44,481 nucleotides of DNA from an uncultured Robiginitomaculum sp. (lineage in GTDB: Bacteria; Pseudomonadota; Alphaproteobacteria; Caulobacterales; Maricaulaceae), in the NCBI GenBank assembly GCA_938010385.1, contig CALLVD010000053.1, positions 1 to 44,481 of the forward strand. The letters run 5' to 3'. A program made the translations under genes and the position numbers. The notes beneath the pieces are model-generated. The model was given only the letters and a program-made list of their open reading frames with translations, was not told the DNA's origin and did no database searches. Positions within the stretch are counted from its first letter, which is position 1; each line of letters begins with the position of its first letter. This document shows, in pieces, positions 31,273 through 41,294 of this stretch.

Positions 31273-31343
31273 AGCGTTGTATTCCGTTCTCAGTGTGAGT
31301 CTTTATATAGGCGCGCGCGCCATTATTGCAAAAGGCATTCCGC

Positions 31344-32558
31344 ATGAAAAAACCGTCCGTCCAATTCTCCGCCGTTTTGCCCCGTGCCGTCTATGCAGCA
31401 GATCCCGCTAATGCCAAAGGGCGGCGTATCGGTCAGCCGTCAACGTCAGAACGCAGCCCGTTTCAACGCGACAAGGACCGCATTATTCATTCCTCTGCCT
31501 TTCGCCGCCTTAAAGGTAAGACCCAAGTTTTCGTCGCCCATGAAGGCGATTATTACCGTACCCGCTTAACCCACTCTCTCGAAGTCGCGCAGATTGCCCG
31601 ATCCATTTCCCGCGTGCTGGGGCTGGACGAAGACTTGGCTGAGTGTCTGGCGCTCGCCCATGATTTGGGTCATCCGCCGTTCGGGCATTCCGGTGAAGAC
31701 GCGCTTAAAGCGGTCATGGAGCCGTTTGGCGGGTTTGACCATAACGCGCAAACCCTGCGCATTGTCGATTTGCTCGAAGGACGCTATGCTGAATTTGACG
31801 GGCTGAACCTGACCTGGGAAACCTTGGAAGGCATTGCTAAGCATAACGGCCCGCTTTTGACCGGGAAAGATAAGCCCGAAGATCTGCCATGGGCGCTTCG
31901 CGCGCTGGAGGATTGGCAGCGCTTAGAGCTTCACACTTTTGCCGGCGCCGAAGCCCAAGTCGCCGCGCTCGCTGATGACATTGCCTATAATAATCACGAC
32001 CTTGATGACGGCCTGCGCGCCGGGCTGTTCACTATTGCCGACATTGAAGCCCAAGTCCCGCTGGTCAAAGAAGCATTTGACGATGTGCGCGCCCGCTATC
32101 CCGGCATCAGCGAGGACCGTCTGATCCACGAAGCCGTGCGCGACCTGATCGGCTATATGGTCGGTGACGTCCTGACCGAGAGCAGGGCGCGCCTTGAAAA
32201 ATATGCCCCGCAAAGTTCCGCGGACGTGCGGGCGCTTGATGTGCCGGTTATCTCCTTTTCTGCCGGCTTTAAAGAGCGTGAAAAGCCTATGCGCACTTTC
32301 CTGTTTAAAAACATGTACCGCCATTACAAAGTCAACCGCATGATGGGCCAAGCCGCCCGCGTGGTCACAGAGCTGTTTGACCTGTTTATAAAAGACCCGG
32401 ATTTACTGCCGACCGTTATGTCCGAACGATGCGACGGGCCGAGCGGGCAAAAAACGGCGCGCATTGTCTGCGATTATATTGCCGGGATGACGGATCAATA
32501 TGCGGTCAATATGCACCGTAAACTGTTTTCTGTGACCGGGTTTTTAGGTCCCGAATAG
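31344..32558 (+). CDS. deoxyguanosinetriphosphate triphosphohydrolase-like protein
   Basis: A 404-residue HD-domain protein that removes triphosphate from dNTPs. ATG 31344 is chosen because AAAAGG lies 7 bases upstream; an in-frame TTG at 31326 is less likely. The metal site reads RLTHSLEV (His77), LAHDLGHPPFGHSGE (His106-Asp107) and DDIAYNNHD. Opening SERSPFQRDKDRIIHSSAFR and the RRLKGKTQVF are family signatures. It has the shorter length of the bacterial type 2 subgroup. It probably helps hold nucleotide pools. Confidence 0.93.
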   Translation: MKKPSVQFSAVLPRAVYAADPANAKGRRIGQPSTSERSPFQRDKDRIIHSSAFRRLKGKTQVFVAHEGDYYRTRLTHSLEVAQIARSISRVLGLDEDLAECLALAHDLGHPPFGHSGEDALKAVMEPFGGFDHNAQTLRIVDLLEGRYAEFDGLNLTWETLEGIAKHNGPLLTGKDKPEDLPWALRALEDWQRLELHTFAGAEAQVAALADDIAYNNHDLDDGLRAGLFTIADIEAQVPLVKEAFDDVRARYPGISEDRLIHEAVRDLIGYMVGDVLTESRARLEKYAPQSSADVRALDVPVISFSAGFKEREKPMRTFLFKNMYRHYKVNRMMGQAARVVTELFDLFIKDPDLLPTVMSERCDGPSGQKTARIVCDYIAGMTDQYAVNMHRKLFSVTGFLGPE

Positions 32559-32880
32559 CCCTGCAATTTCCGGCAGGCAGGGGAAATATCCGCGCGCAAC
32601 TGTAAAACATTAGGGCAGGGCATAGCTCCGGACCGGCGGACGTATTCTGATGCCGGCGGTTTGTTTATGCATGCGTTGCGGCCGGCTGTGATCTTTCGGC
32701 GGTGACACATTAAGGATTGAAGGCCCGACCAGGCGTCATATGAGCAGGAAAAATTTGCCCGCTTATTTAACGCTCGCTGCCACCCTTCCTATCAGGTTTA
32801 AGCAGAGCGTACTCTATGCCGTTAACCATTTGTTTTTCTTAATTCTTAATACACTGTACATAACAGAAGAGAGTTTTGAG
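32559..32880 (+). other. 322-base leader region of the Amt-kinase gene
   Basis: No gene is supported here. A frame from 32740 is in phase with the Amt protein, but the family N-terminus lies at 32881. The first half is GC-rich (short CCTGC/GCAGG stem near 32561-32577) and may serve as a weak end for the dGTPase-like transcript. The second half is AT-rich (32815-32870) and is the likely promoter region. I searched for a sigma-54 site (TGGCAC-N5-TTGCA) and for known riboswitch cores and saw none. Confidence 0.4.
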
Positions 32881-35800
32881 ATGAATGACAGTTGGATTGT
32901 AATTGCGGCCTTTTTGGTATTTTTGATGCAGGCCGGGTTTTTACTGATTGAAGCCGGGTCTGTCCGCTCTAAAAATTCTGTAAATGTCGCTCAGAAAAAC
33001 GTCTCAGATTTGATTATCTGCGTTGCTTGCTATTCGCTCGTCGGCTTTGGGCTTATGTACGGCATGTCGGTTGGCGGTTATATCGGAATGGGCGGAGTCA
33101 AGAGCGCGCTTGAAAACCAAGGCGACTGGCCCGAAGTTCTGATCTTCAATTTAGCGTTCTGTTCTGTGGTTGCGACGATTGTTTCCGGCGCGGTGGCCGA
33201 GCGTATGCGAATTGGTGCCTATTTTGTCAGCACAGCCCTTGTTGCGATGTTGATCTACCCTGTCTTTGGTCATTGGGCGTGGGGAAATACGATTATCACA
33301 TCCAATGTGGCTTATCTGGCCAATTTAAACTTTGTTGACCATGCGGGCGGCATTGCGATTCATGCGCTGGGCGGGTTTTACGCGCTCGCGGCCATCCTTC
33401 TTTTAGGGCCGCGCAAGGGCCGTTTTGATGACGCCGGCCGGCCGCTGCCGATTTCAGGCTATAGTCCTGTTTTGGCCTTGGCCGGCGCCTTGATATTATT
33501 TGTGACTTGGATCCCCTTCAATACGGGCTCATTGGAATTAGGGTCTAAGCTGTTTGCGGATGTGGCCTTGGCAACCGTTATAGCCGGGTCGGCCGGCGGA
33601 TTGTTCGGTAAGATTGTCGGTTATAAATTACACAATAAAACGTTCGCGCCTGAGGCCAGTTTTAACGGCATTTTAGGCGGCCTTGTCGCAATCACGACCG
33701 GCGCCGTTTTCGTCGGCCCTGTCGGCGCATTTGTTGTCGGGAGCGCGGGCGGCGTAGCAGCTATTTTGGGCAATCATATCTTGCTCCATAAATTTAAAAT
33801 CGATGACCCTGTCGGCGTTGTTGGTGTTCACGGTTTGGCGGGCGTTGTCGGGGCTTTAATCTTCCCGCTTTTCGCTGTTACAGCGCTGCCGGCAGGGAGT
33901 GTTTTGTCGCAAATTTCTGCGCAGGCCTTTGGCACTTTCGTTTGTATTGCTTGGGCGATGTCAACCGGACTTTTAATTTTCGGCATCTTAAAAAAGGTCG
34001 GCTTTCTGCGCGTCAGTGATGCGCAAGAGCATTTGGGTCTGAATGTCGGTGAACATATGCCCGAGATTAGCGAAGAACATCTTGAAGCCGCCTATGAAGC
34101 CTCAAAAAAAGCGGTTGCCGGCGGCGCTGTGGCGCAAAGCTATGAGACCGGCTCGGTCGGCTCTGAAATCGGCTTGGCGCTCTCCTCTATGTCGGATGAA
34201 AACAAGCGCCTGAGTGAAGAAGCGGTTATGCGCTCTGCCAGATTTTCTGACGCGACGAACAGCCTGACCGACGGATTAATCATTTTTGATGAAAATGACA
34301 TTGTCACCGAGGTGAACAGCGCCTTCAGAAAAATCATGGCCAAGCTTGATATAGATTGTTTCGTCGGAATGCGCAGGGAAGATCTGCTGCGCAAACTTGG
34401 GGAAAAAGCCGTTTTGAACACGGCAGGCGTAACGCATGACGGCTGGATGGAATCTTACCTGTCACAGTCATCGGAGTCCTACATTCAGGAAGAAGAGCTT
34501 AAGATTGGCGATGAGTATTATATCCGGCGTCTTCAATCAGTTCCGACCGGCGGGAAAATCGTCACAATGACAAATGTATCGGTTATTCGCGAAGCGCTGC
34601 AAAAAGCGAAAACAGCGGAAAAAGCCAAGTCAGAGTTTCTCGCGAATATGAGCCACGAAATTCGTACGCCCATGAACGGCATTATCGGTATGACCGAGCT
34701 TTTGTCCCGGTCTGAATTGGACAATCGCCAAAGACATTTTGTAGAGACAATCTCAAGTTCAGGCACCGCATTGATGACGATTATCAATGACATTTTGGAC
34801 TTTTCAAAAATTGAAGCGGGCAAAGTTACGCTGAACCCTGTTCCCTTTGTGTTGCGCGACAGCATTGATGATGTAACGACCATGCTGTCAAGTTCTGCAT
34901 CAGATAAGAACCTTGAATTGCTTGTGCGTATGCAGCCTGACCTGCCGTCAACCTATGTCGGTGACGTTGGACGTTTCAGGCAGATAATGACAAATCTGAT
35001 TGGCAATGCGTTGAAATTTACGCATTTCGGTCATGTGCTTGTTGATATTTCCGGCGACGTTAACGGCGATAATGTCGATTTGAAAATTCAGGTCGAAGAT
35101 ACGGGCATCGGCATTCCTGCGGATCAAATTGACGGCGTGTTCCAAAAGTTTGAACAGGTCGACAGCTCTACCACCCGTCAATATGAGGGCACAGGTTTGG
35201 GGCTTTCAATTTCCTCAAATCTTGTGAACTTGATGGGCGGTCAGATTGAGGTTCAGAGCACGCAGGGAAAGGGCAGCGTCTTTACAATTAACCTAAGCTT
35301 GCCCCGTCATCAGGATTTAAAGGTTGTCAAAAAACTGCCGCTTGAAATCATTGGCGCGAGCGTTTTGATTGTCGATGATAATATTGTTAATCGCAATATT
35401 TTGCGTGAACAGGTTAAACATTGGAAATGCCGTAATGTCGCCGTTGAAAGTGGGGCTAAAGCCCTGAAAGTCATGGAAAATGCCAAGGAAAAAGGCATTA
35501 AAATCGACCTGATTATTACGGATTATCAAATGCCCGGTATGAATGGCGAAGAGTTGTTTATGAGTTTGCAAAAGCAGCCTGAATTTGCTGATGTACCGGT
35601 TATTATGCTGACATCGGTCAATGATGACAGAATGGTGCGTCGCCTTCAAAGAGCGGGATTGAACGCCATTCTGACAAAGCCGGCCAGATCCTCAATGCTT
35701 TTGAATACTATCACAACGGCGCTCTTTAATGCGCAGAAGCAGTCTGACAATCCTGTGAACGCTAAAGTGAATTTGTCGGAAGGTCGCGTTACGTCCATTA

Positions 35801-36282
35801 CGGATGCTCTGCCGGCGCCGCGCCGCGAAGTTGCCAGAGGTGTTGAACGGAGAAAAACGCCGCGGGCCGAAGCCCCGACTCTGCGAGGTTTGGATGTTTT
35901 AATCGCTGAAGATAATGAAACCAACCAGACCTATATCAAATATATTATGGAAGAGCTTGGCCTGACCTTTAAAATTGTTCCGACAGGGCGCGCCGCCGTT
36001 GATTACTGGCGCAGCGAAAAGCCGTCCGTTATTTTAATGGATGTCTCGATGCCTGAAATGAACGGTTATGAAGCCACGCGGATTATTCGCGAGGAAGAGC
36101 GAAAACACAATATTGTTCGCACGCCTATCATTGCTGTCACGGCTCACACATTGGCCGGGGATGAGGAGCATTGTCTGGAGGTCGGCATGGATGATTTCTT
36201 ATCGAAGCCGGTATCTATATTCGGATTGAAGTCAAAAATTGAGCAGTGGTGCGATGTCGAAATTAATGAAAACAGCGCATAG
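32881..36282 (+). CDS. ammonium channel fused to a PAS hybrid histidine kinase with two receivers
   Basis: One frame of 1133 residues. Residues 1-390 form an Amt/MEP/Rh channel: [20 protein letters not shown] at the first helix, [22 protein letters not shown], then Asp153 and His161 ([14 protein letters not shown]) and His317 ([10 protein letters not shown]). Thus the twin-histidine pore and the binding aspartate are kept, so transport is possible. A linker (about 400-450) leads to a PAS domain (about 453-570), an H-box with His592 ([14 protein letters not shown]), ATPase boxes [17 protein letters not shown] and GTGLGLSI, then receivers with Asp881 ([11 protein letters not shown]) and Asp1054 ([11 protein letters not shown]). 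The start at 32881 is chosen because the channel family begins there; the frame extends back to 32740. It would sense or carry ammonium at the inner membrane and signal inside. No glnK is adjacent. Confidence 0.93.
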   Translation: MNDSWIVIAAFLVFLMQAGFLLIEAGSVRSKNSVNVAQKNVSDLIICVACYSLVGFGLMYGMSVGGYIGMGGVKSALENQGDWPEVLIFNLAFCSVVATIVSGAVAERMRIGAYFVSTALVAMLIYPVFGHWAWGNTIITSNVAYLANLNFVDHAGGIAIHALGGFYALAAILLLGPRKGRFDDAGRPLPISGYSPVLALAGALILFVTWIPFNTGSLELGSKLFADVALATVIAGSAGGLFGKIVGYKLHNKTFAPEASFNGILGGLVAITTGAVFVGPVGAFVVGSAGGVAAILGNHILLHKFKIDDPVGVVGVHGLAGVVGALIFPLFAVTALPAGSVLSQISAQAFGTFVCIAWAMSTGLLIFGILKKVGFLRVSDAQEHLGLNVGEHMPEISEEHLEAAYEASKKAVAGGAVAQSYETGSVGSEIGLALSSMSDENKRLSEEAVMRSARFSDATNSLTDGLIIFDENDIVTEVNSAFRKIMAKLDIDCFVGMRREDLLRKLGEKAVLNTAGVTHDGWMESYLSQSSESYIQEEELKIGDEYYIRRLQSVPTGGKIVTMTNVSVIREALQKAKTAEKAKSEFLANMSHEIRTPMNGIIGMTELLSRSELDNRQRHFVETISSSGTALMTIINDILDFSKIEAGKVTLNPVPFVLRDSIDDVTTMLSSSASDKNLELLVRMQPDLPSTYVGDVGRFRQIMTNLIGNALKFTHFGHVLVDISGDVNGDNVDLKIQVEDTGIGIPADQIDGVFQKFEQVDSSTTRQYEGTGLGLSISSNLVNLMGGQIEVQSTQGKGSVFTINLSLPRHQDLKVVKKLPLEIIGASVLIVDDNIVNRNILREQVKHWKCRNVAVESGAKALKVMENAKEKGIKIDLIITDYQMPGMNGEELFMSLQKQPEFADVPVIMLTSVNDDRMVRRLQRAGLNAILTKPARSSMLLNTITTALFNAQKQSDNPVNAKVNLSEGRVTSITDALPAPRREVARGVERRKTPRAEAPTLRGLDVLIAEDNETNQTYIKYIMEELGLTFKIVPTGRAAVDYWRSEKPSVILMDVSMPEMNGYEATRIIREEERKHNIVRTPIIAVTAHTLAGDEEHCLEVGMDDFLSKPVSIFGLKSKIEQWCDVEINENSA

Positions 36283-36505
36283 GGCGCAGGCCTATATCCC
36301 GGATTTTTTCTGATTACCAATGGGTCTGCTGCAAGACTTGAGTGCTAAAAATTTGCCAATCGTTTCGCAAAAAAAGCAGCTTAATAATCTACTTGGGTTG
36401 TTGCGATACGGCAATCGACTTTTGAGTATCCGCTTGAAACACATAAGTCACAGAAGGGAATAAAATCAGGACCCCTGCCTGTGTGTTTTCAAACTGCCTT
36501 GGGAT

Positions 36506-37036
36506 TTAGTTATCCAGCCATCTGAGTTTTGCTAACGGATATCCTAAATACCATTTGGAGCGCTCCAGGATTATTCTGGTTTTGATATTTTTTATCCCTA
36601 AGTCATCTTGGCTTGAAATTTGGTCAAGCAGGTTGTTGAGTGATTGGGTATTGGAGCAGCAAGTGAAAGCGATGTAATCTGACTCGCCGGTTACCCTCAA
36701 ACAATCCATGAATTCCGGGTGCTGATTTATCTCAGTTTCAAAGCGTTTTCTGGCTGCAAGCGTATTATCGCTCAATGCAAATTCTACGTAAGCCAAAACA
36801 TGTTCGACCAGTCTGTCGAGATCTAAGTCCGTGTGAAAACTAACAAAATACCCGGCGTCTTTAAGCGCCTTAACGCGCTGAAAGCAGGCGCTTGGCGACA
36901 GTCCGACACGGTCCGCAAGCTCTTGATTTGAGATGTCTGATTGCAGATGCGTAATCGAGAGTATCTTTCGATTAATTGCATCTAATTTTATATTCTTCAA
37001 TTTGACTGACATTTCGACAATAAATCTTCTTTTCAT
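36506..37036 (-). CDS. Lrp/AsnC-family transcriptional regulator
   Basis: 176 residues. The N-terminal helix-turn-helix reads LDAINRKILSITHLQSDISN, then LADRVGLSPSACFQRVKAL (about 35-55). The RAM ligand domain includes AYVEFALSD and RVTGESDYIAFTCC. A start at 37012 (MSVKLKNIKLDAI) is as likely as 37036. It is divergent from the NCS1/hydantoinase operon with 97 bases between, so it probably senses a related metabolite and controls that operon. The inducer is unknown. Confidence 0.9.
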   Translation of the reverse strand: MKRRFIVEMSVKLKNIKLDAINRKILSITHLQSDISNQELADRVGLSPSACFQRVKALKDAGYFVSFHTDLDLDRLVEHVLAYVEFALSDNTLAARKRFETEINQHPEFMDCLRVTGESDYIAFTCCSNTQSLNNLLDQISSQDDLGIKNIKTRIILERSKWYLGYPLAKLRWLDN

Positions 37037-37086
37037 GGTGACTGCAAGAATGAAATAGTTGCGCGATCAGGCATCCATATTTGATA

Positions 37087-37100
37087 GCTAATTTGTTAGC
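37087..37100. promoter_or_regulatory. inverted repeat in the AsnC / permease promoter region
   Basis: GCTAA-TTTG-TTAGC lies 34 bases before the permease start, in an AT-rich divergent region. A further GCTAGC palindrome lies at 37107-37112. AsnC/Lrp proteins bind short imperfect palindromes of this kind in A/T-rich DNA. Binding is not shown. Confidence 0.45.
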
Positions 37101-37133
37101 GGATGCGCTAGCTTGTTTTGAGAGGAGACGCAC

Positions 37134-38462
37134 ATGGAAGATATAAGCGAGTTTGCCGCAGTACCAATCCGGCAGGATCAACTTGTCGCCTGGCCTCGTG
37201 TCGCCGCGATTGCAGCGATGGTAGGGTTTTCACTCCCGACCTTTTTAACCGGGCTTGAAGTGTTCGCGGGATTGTCGCCAATTGATGCGATGTGGGCTTT
37301 GTTCTGGGGGTCGCTCATCGTTACTGCGGTAGGCTGCATAACCGGCTACATCGGTGCCACTGATCGTATGAGCTCATATTTGCTTGTGCGGGTCGCGTTT
37401 GGCGACAAAGGCGCGGCAATAGTAAACATCGCTTTCGCCGTGAGCTTGATGGGCTGGTTTGGCCTGAACATAAATTTGTTTATGGACACTGTTGGGCGTT
37501 TAGTGCTGGACTTATGGGGCCTGGCCGTCCCGGATATTGCTCTTGCGATAATGGCTAGCTTTTGCATGACCGTAACGACCTTAATCGGATTTAAGGCGAT
37601 CAACCTCTTATCAACGTTTCTCGTCCCGGTATTAATCGTCGTGACTGTGTTATTCGTGAAATCCGCCTTTACCAATCACGGACTGACAGACTTTTTTGCC
37701 TTGGAAAAACCCGCGCGCGCTGTGGGCGATAATGCAATGACGATAGGGGACGGAATTTCTTGGGTTGTTGGGGCCGTGATTATCGGCGCAATTATCTTGC
37801 CCGACATCACGCGTTTTATCCGGCAAAAATCGGGCGCTGTTTATACCGCTATCCTCTGTTATTTATTCGTCCAACTGTTAGTCATGATAGCGGCAGGATT
37901 GGCCGGTGTGAGTTCAGGTGTGTTTGAGAACTATTTTGACGCGCAAGGCGTGAGCCGCACAGATGTTATACTTAAGCTCATGCTGGACGTTAATCTCGGT
38001 TTTGGCGCCTTTGTTATAATCATCGCGGGGAGCTGGATTTTAAACTCTCTTAATTTGTACAGCACGGTGCTCAGCGCCAAAGCGACCTTCCCTAAACTGA
38101 ACACAAAATGGCTGACAATTGGGCTGGGCATCGTTGGCGTAGTCGCGGCACTTTTAAACATTTTGGGCGCGTTCGAGATATTCCTTTGGTATTTGTCAAT
38201 TATTTTCATCCCCGTCGCAGGGGTCTTAATCATCGACCGTTTTTTTATAAGGCCGGGCACTTACAAGCTTGAAACGCTTAAGGACAATAACACATTAAAC
38301 GGCCCCGCTTTCTTGGCTTGGGCGATAGGCGCGATAGTCGCTGTTTTAGCCGATCGTGGCACGTTACCAAACCTCAGCGGGATTGGCGCGATAGATGCGC
38401 TGGTGCTGAGCGCGGTGCTTTATTTTATTTTTGCCAAACTCAGCAAAAGGCGCGTCTCATGA
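37134..38462 (+). CDS. NCS1-family nucleobase/hydantoin permease (CodB-like)
   Basis: 442 residues with about 12 membrane helices, starting behind GAGAGGAGACGCAC. Early residues show AAMVGFSLPTFLTGLEVF (about 26-43) and a GLNINLFMD segment at the substrate-helix position; GAIILPDITRFIRQKS lies in the middle. The family moves cytosine, purines, allantoin or hydantoins by cation symport. Its TGA overlaps the HyuA-like ATG (ATGA). From the neighbours a cyclic ureide or thiohydantoin is more likely than cytosine, but this is inference. Confidence 0.85.
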   Translation: MEDISEFAAVPIRQDQLVAWPRVAAIAAMVGFSLPTFLTGLEVFAGLSPIDAMWALFWGSLIVTAVGCITGYIGATDRMSSYLLVRVAFGDKGAAIVNIAFAVSLMGWFGLNINLFMDTVGRLVLDLWGLAVPDIALAIMASFCMTVTTLIGFKAINLLSTFLVPVLIVVTVLFVKSAFTNHGLTDFFALEKPARAVGDNAMTIGDGISWVVGAVIIGAIILPDITRFIRQKSGAVYTAILCYLFVQLLVMIAAGLAGVSSGVFENYFDAQGVSRTDVILKLMLDVNLGFGAFVIIIAGSWILNSLNLYSTVLSAKATFPKLNTKWLTIGLGIVGVVAALLNILGAFEIFLWYLSIIFIPVAGVLIIDRFFIRPGTYKLETLKDNNTLNGPAFLAWAIGAIVAVLADRGTLPNLSGIGAIDALVLSAVLYFIFAKLSKRRVS

Positions 38463-39997
38463 GAATAGGTATTGATGTCGGCGGAACGCATACGGATGCG
38501 GTCATTCTGAACGGCGATAAAGTCATTGCAGCAACAAAGTCTTTGACAACATCAGATGTCGTTTCGGGCATTTCCAATGCGCTGGACGAGATATTGTTAT
38601 CCGGAGGCGTTCGGGTTGAGCAAATTCAAACTGTGATGATCGGGACAACGCAATTTACCAATGCCATTATCGAGCGAAAATCACTGTCGCGTATGGCAGT
38701 CATTCGGGTCGGCTTGCCCTCAGGACGCGGCATGCCGCCCATGGTCGATTGGCCTCATGACATGCACGAGGCGATTAACGCGCAGGTCCATATGATTCAC
38801 GGCGGCTATCTATATGACGGTCATCCACTTTCTGATTTGAGAGAGTCTGAAATTACTGCCGTTATTCGGGCGCTTAAAATGGAAAATATAAAGAACATCG
38901 CGATTTCGTCAGCCTTCTCCCCTATGAATGCGGAACCTGAAAACAAGGTCAGCCAAGCGATTTTAGAAGCAATCCCTGATGCGCAACTGACGCTGTCGCA
39001 TCAATTCGGCAGGCTCGGTCTTCTTGAGCGTGAGAACGCCGCCATTATGAATACGTCGCTCTTACCATTTGCAAAACACGTAGTGGATGCATTTCTGGCA
39101 GCACTCAAGTCACATGGTCTGACGTGTCCCGCATTCATCAGCCAGAATGACGGAACGCTGATGAGCTCCGAATTCGTGCGCCGTTTTCCTGCTCTGACAT
39201 TTTCGTCCGGTCCGACAAATTCACTGCGGGGTGCCTATAAACTCACGGGTCTTAAAGAGGCAATTGTCGTCGACATTGGGGGCACAACATCTGATATCGG
39301 TGTGCTGCAAGACGGGTTCCCAAGAGAGTCCAATGTCGTGGTGAATATTGGCGGCATCAGAACAAACTTTCGTATGCCGGATATATTGGCCATTGGATTG
39401 GGCGGTGGCAGCCATGTCAGCGATGATGGCAAAACGATTGGTCCGCAATCAGTGGGGCACCGTCTTGTTCATGATGGATTGGTTTTTGGCGGGAACACCC
39501 TAACGGCGACCGATATTATTGTAGCCTCCGGCGTGCGCGATATTGGCGTCCCGGCCAAGGTTGCCGGGCTTACGTCTAATCTTATAGAGAAAGCAACGGA
39601 TACTATGCACGCAATGTTGGACCGAGCCATAGATATGATGAAGCCCGGCGGGAAGGCATTGCCCGTGATTTTAGTGGGGGGAGGCGCAGTTCTTGTGACA
39701 GGCGACCTTAAAGCTGCCTCAAAGCTCTACCGTCCGGAAAATGCTGGCGTTGCAAATGCTATTGGGGCAGCCATCGCGCAGGTCGGGGGCGAGTCTGAGC
39801 GCATGTTGTCCTACCGTAATATCTCCCGCGAAGATGCCATTGCAGAAGTCACAGCGGCGGCCACAGAGCGTGCACTGGCAGCAGGGGCAGACCGCGAAAC
39901 TATTCGCGCTGTCGATATCGAAGAAACGGCCATCCCTTATATGGATGAAGGCGCAACCCGGGTGAGAGTCAAGGTCATAGGGGAGCTTCGGACATGA
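38459..39997 (+). CDS. hydantoinase/oxoprolinase family protein (HyuA-like)
   Basis: 512 residues from the ATG that overlaps the permease stop. The ASKHA-type fold is visible: phosphate 1 MRIGIDVGGTHTDAVIL (1-17), then IGTTQFTNAI, GRLGLLERENAAIMN, FSSGPTNSLRGA, phosphate 2 VVDIGGTTSDIG and AIGLGGGSHV. Oxoprolinase-type HyuA subunits are about 690 residues, so this is the short form that pairs with DUF917 rather than with HyuB. ATP-dependent ring opening of a five-membered cyclic amide is likely. Its stop overlaps the DUF917 start by four bases. Confidence 0.88.
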   Translation: MRIGIDVGGTHTDAVILNGDKVIAATKSLTTSDVVSGISNALDEILLSGGVRVEQIQTVMIGTTQFTNAIIERKSLSRMAVIRVGLPSGRGMPPMVDWPHDMHEAINAQVHMIHGGYLYDGHPLSDLRESEITAVIRALKMENIKNIAISSAFSPMNAEPENKVSQAILEAIPDAQLTLSHQFGRLGLLERENAAIMNTSLLPFAKHVVDAFLAALKSHGLTCPAFISQNDGTLMSSEFVRRFPALTFSSGPTNSLRGAYKLTGLKEAIVVDIGGTTSDIGVLQDGFPRESNVVVNIGGIRTNFRMPDILAIGLGGGSHVSDDGKTIGPQSVGHRLVHDGLVFGGNTLTATDIIVASGVRDIGVPAKVAGLTSNLIEKATDTMHAMLDRAIDMMKPGGKALPVILVGGGAVLVTGDLKAASKLYRPENAGVANAIGAAIAQVGGESERMLSYRNISREDAIAEVTAAATERALAAGADRETIRAVDIEETAIPYMDEGATRVRVKVIGELRT

Positions 39998-41118
39998 GCG
40001 AGACATTAACGCATATTGGCCGGGAGCATTTGGACGACTTGGCGCTGGGCGCTGTTTTCTTAGCAACGGGCGGCGGCGGAGACCCCTATGTGCCCAAGCT
40101 CATTACTGCAGAAGCCATAAAGACCTTTGGCCCTGTGCAATTGCTACCGCCGCAAGACCTCGCCGATGACGCCTTTATTGTTCCTGTCGGAAGCGTTGGT
40201 GCGCCGACAGTTAGCTTAGAGCTTTTGCCATCTGTTGAGGAAGCCGCAGAGACGTTGAATGCGTTTGAGAAATTTGTAGGCCGCAAAATCGACGCAGTGA
40301 CATCTTTTGAGATTGGCGGAGGTAATTCGGTTATTCCGATTTGCGCGGCGGCAGCCAAGGGTTTGCCGATTGTTGACGGTGACGGCATGGGCCGCGCCTT
40401 ACCGGAAGCTCAGATGATGTCCTATCCCATTGGAGGTGTAAAACCGACACCCGCGCTGGCCTATGACTATGCGGGCAATATCGCCACATTTCAAACGGAT
40501 ACAACTGAAACATATGAGCGCCATATACGCGCATTTTCTATGTCAGCCGGGGGGATGATTACTGCCGCAGAGCACGCGATGACCGGGCGTCAGCTTAAGG
40601 ACACAATTATCCCCGGAACGGTCAGCTTCTCCGTAAAACTGGGACGGCTATTGAGAGAGAAACGCGGCCAAGCCCCCGAGCTTGAAAAACCGCTGGCTGC
40701 ATTGTTTGCGGACTCAATTTACGGAGAATGCCGGCTCCTCTATACAGGAAAGGTCATTGATAAGACGACCCGCATAATTGGCGGCTATGATATTGGAGAG
40801 GCGACAATTGAGAGCTTTGAAAGCTCTCAGGAAAACCTTTCTGTCAATATCAAGAACGAATATTTGCTCGCAAAACAAGGCGACCGTGTCTGTGCGAGCG
40901 TGCCCGATCTGATAACCATTGTCGATTTTGAAACAGGCACGCCGATAAATGCCGAGCGCCTCCGCTACGGTCAGCGCGTCGCCGTATTCGCCACAGCATG
41001 CCCGGATTTTTATCGCTCCGAAACAGCGTTGAAAGTCGTAGCGCCGCGGTGTTTTGGCTTCGATATTGATTACGTGCCGTTAGAAAAGCTCCGGTCAGCA
41101 AGCCGGCTCAAGGCCTAG
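39994..41118 (+). CDS. DUF917 family protein (S-methyl-thiohydantoin desulfurase-like)
   Basis: 374 residues starting at the ATGA junction with HyuA. The opening LALGAVFLATGGGGDPYVPK, then PVGSVGAPTVSLELL, SFEIGGGNSVIPICAAA, GLPIVDGDGMGRALPEAQMM, and the ending FGFDIDYVPLE are typical of DUF917 (COG3535). The Pfam name I recall for the domain is S-methyl thiohydantoin desulfurase N-terminal. It commonly follows a HyuA-like gene. Cofactor is not evident from the sequence. It completes a transport-to-degradation cassette. Confidence 0.87.
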   Translation: MSETLTHIGREHLDDLALGAVFLATGGGGDPYVPKLITAEAIKTFGPVQLLPPQDLADDAFIVPVGSVGAPTVSLELLPSVEEAAETLNAFEKFVGRKIDAVTSFEIGGGNSVIPICAAAAKGLPIVDGDGMGRALPEAQMMSYPIGGVKPTPALAYDYAGNIATFQTDTTETYERHIRAFSMSAGGMITAAEHAMTGRQLKDTIIPGTVSFSVKLGRLLREKRGQAPELEKPLAALFADSIYGECRLLYTGKVIDKTTRIIGGYDIGEATIESFESSQENLSVNIKNEYLLAKQGDRVCASVPDLITIVDFETGTPINAERLRYGQRVAVFATACPDFYRSETALKVVAPRCFGFDIDYVPLEKLRSASRLKA

Positions 41119-41294
41119 CGCAGTTCATCCGGCCTGCCGCCATTTTTTTCCGCCCGCCGCTTAACCTTGAATATAGATGAGACGGATTTGACTGAACCGG
41201 GCGCAAAAACCGGCGCTGTATTCTCATGAAATCTCTATCAGGCCCGCTTTGTTAGGGGATAATCGAGTCACGTGCGGCGATGTTAATTTATGTA

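Noticed and set aside
32740-32880. N-terminal extension of the Amt-kinase protein
   Set aside because: The Amt family begins at the first helix after 32881, and the extra 47 residues have no signal-peptide logic; an upstream start cannot be fully excluded.
32559-32880. Possible riboswitch or sigma-54 promoter before the Amt-kinase gene
   Set aside because: I looked for conserved riboswitch cores and for the -24/-12 pattern and found none; only weak stems are present.
38318-38458. Longer start for the HyuA-like gene
   Set aside because: It would overlap the permease gene by 145 bases; the ATG at 38459 starts the conserved MRIGIDVGGTHTD and makes an ATGA junction.
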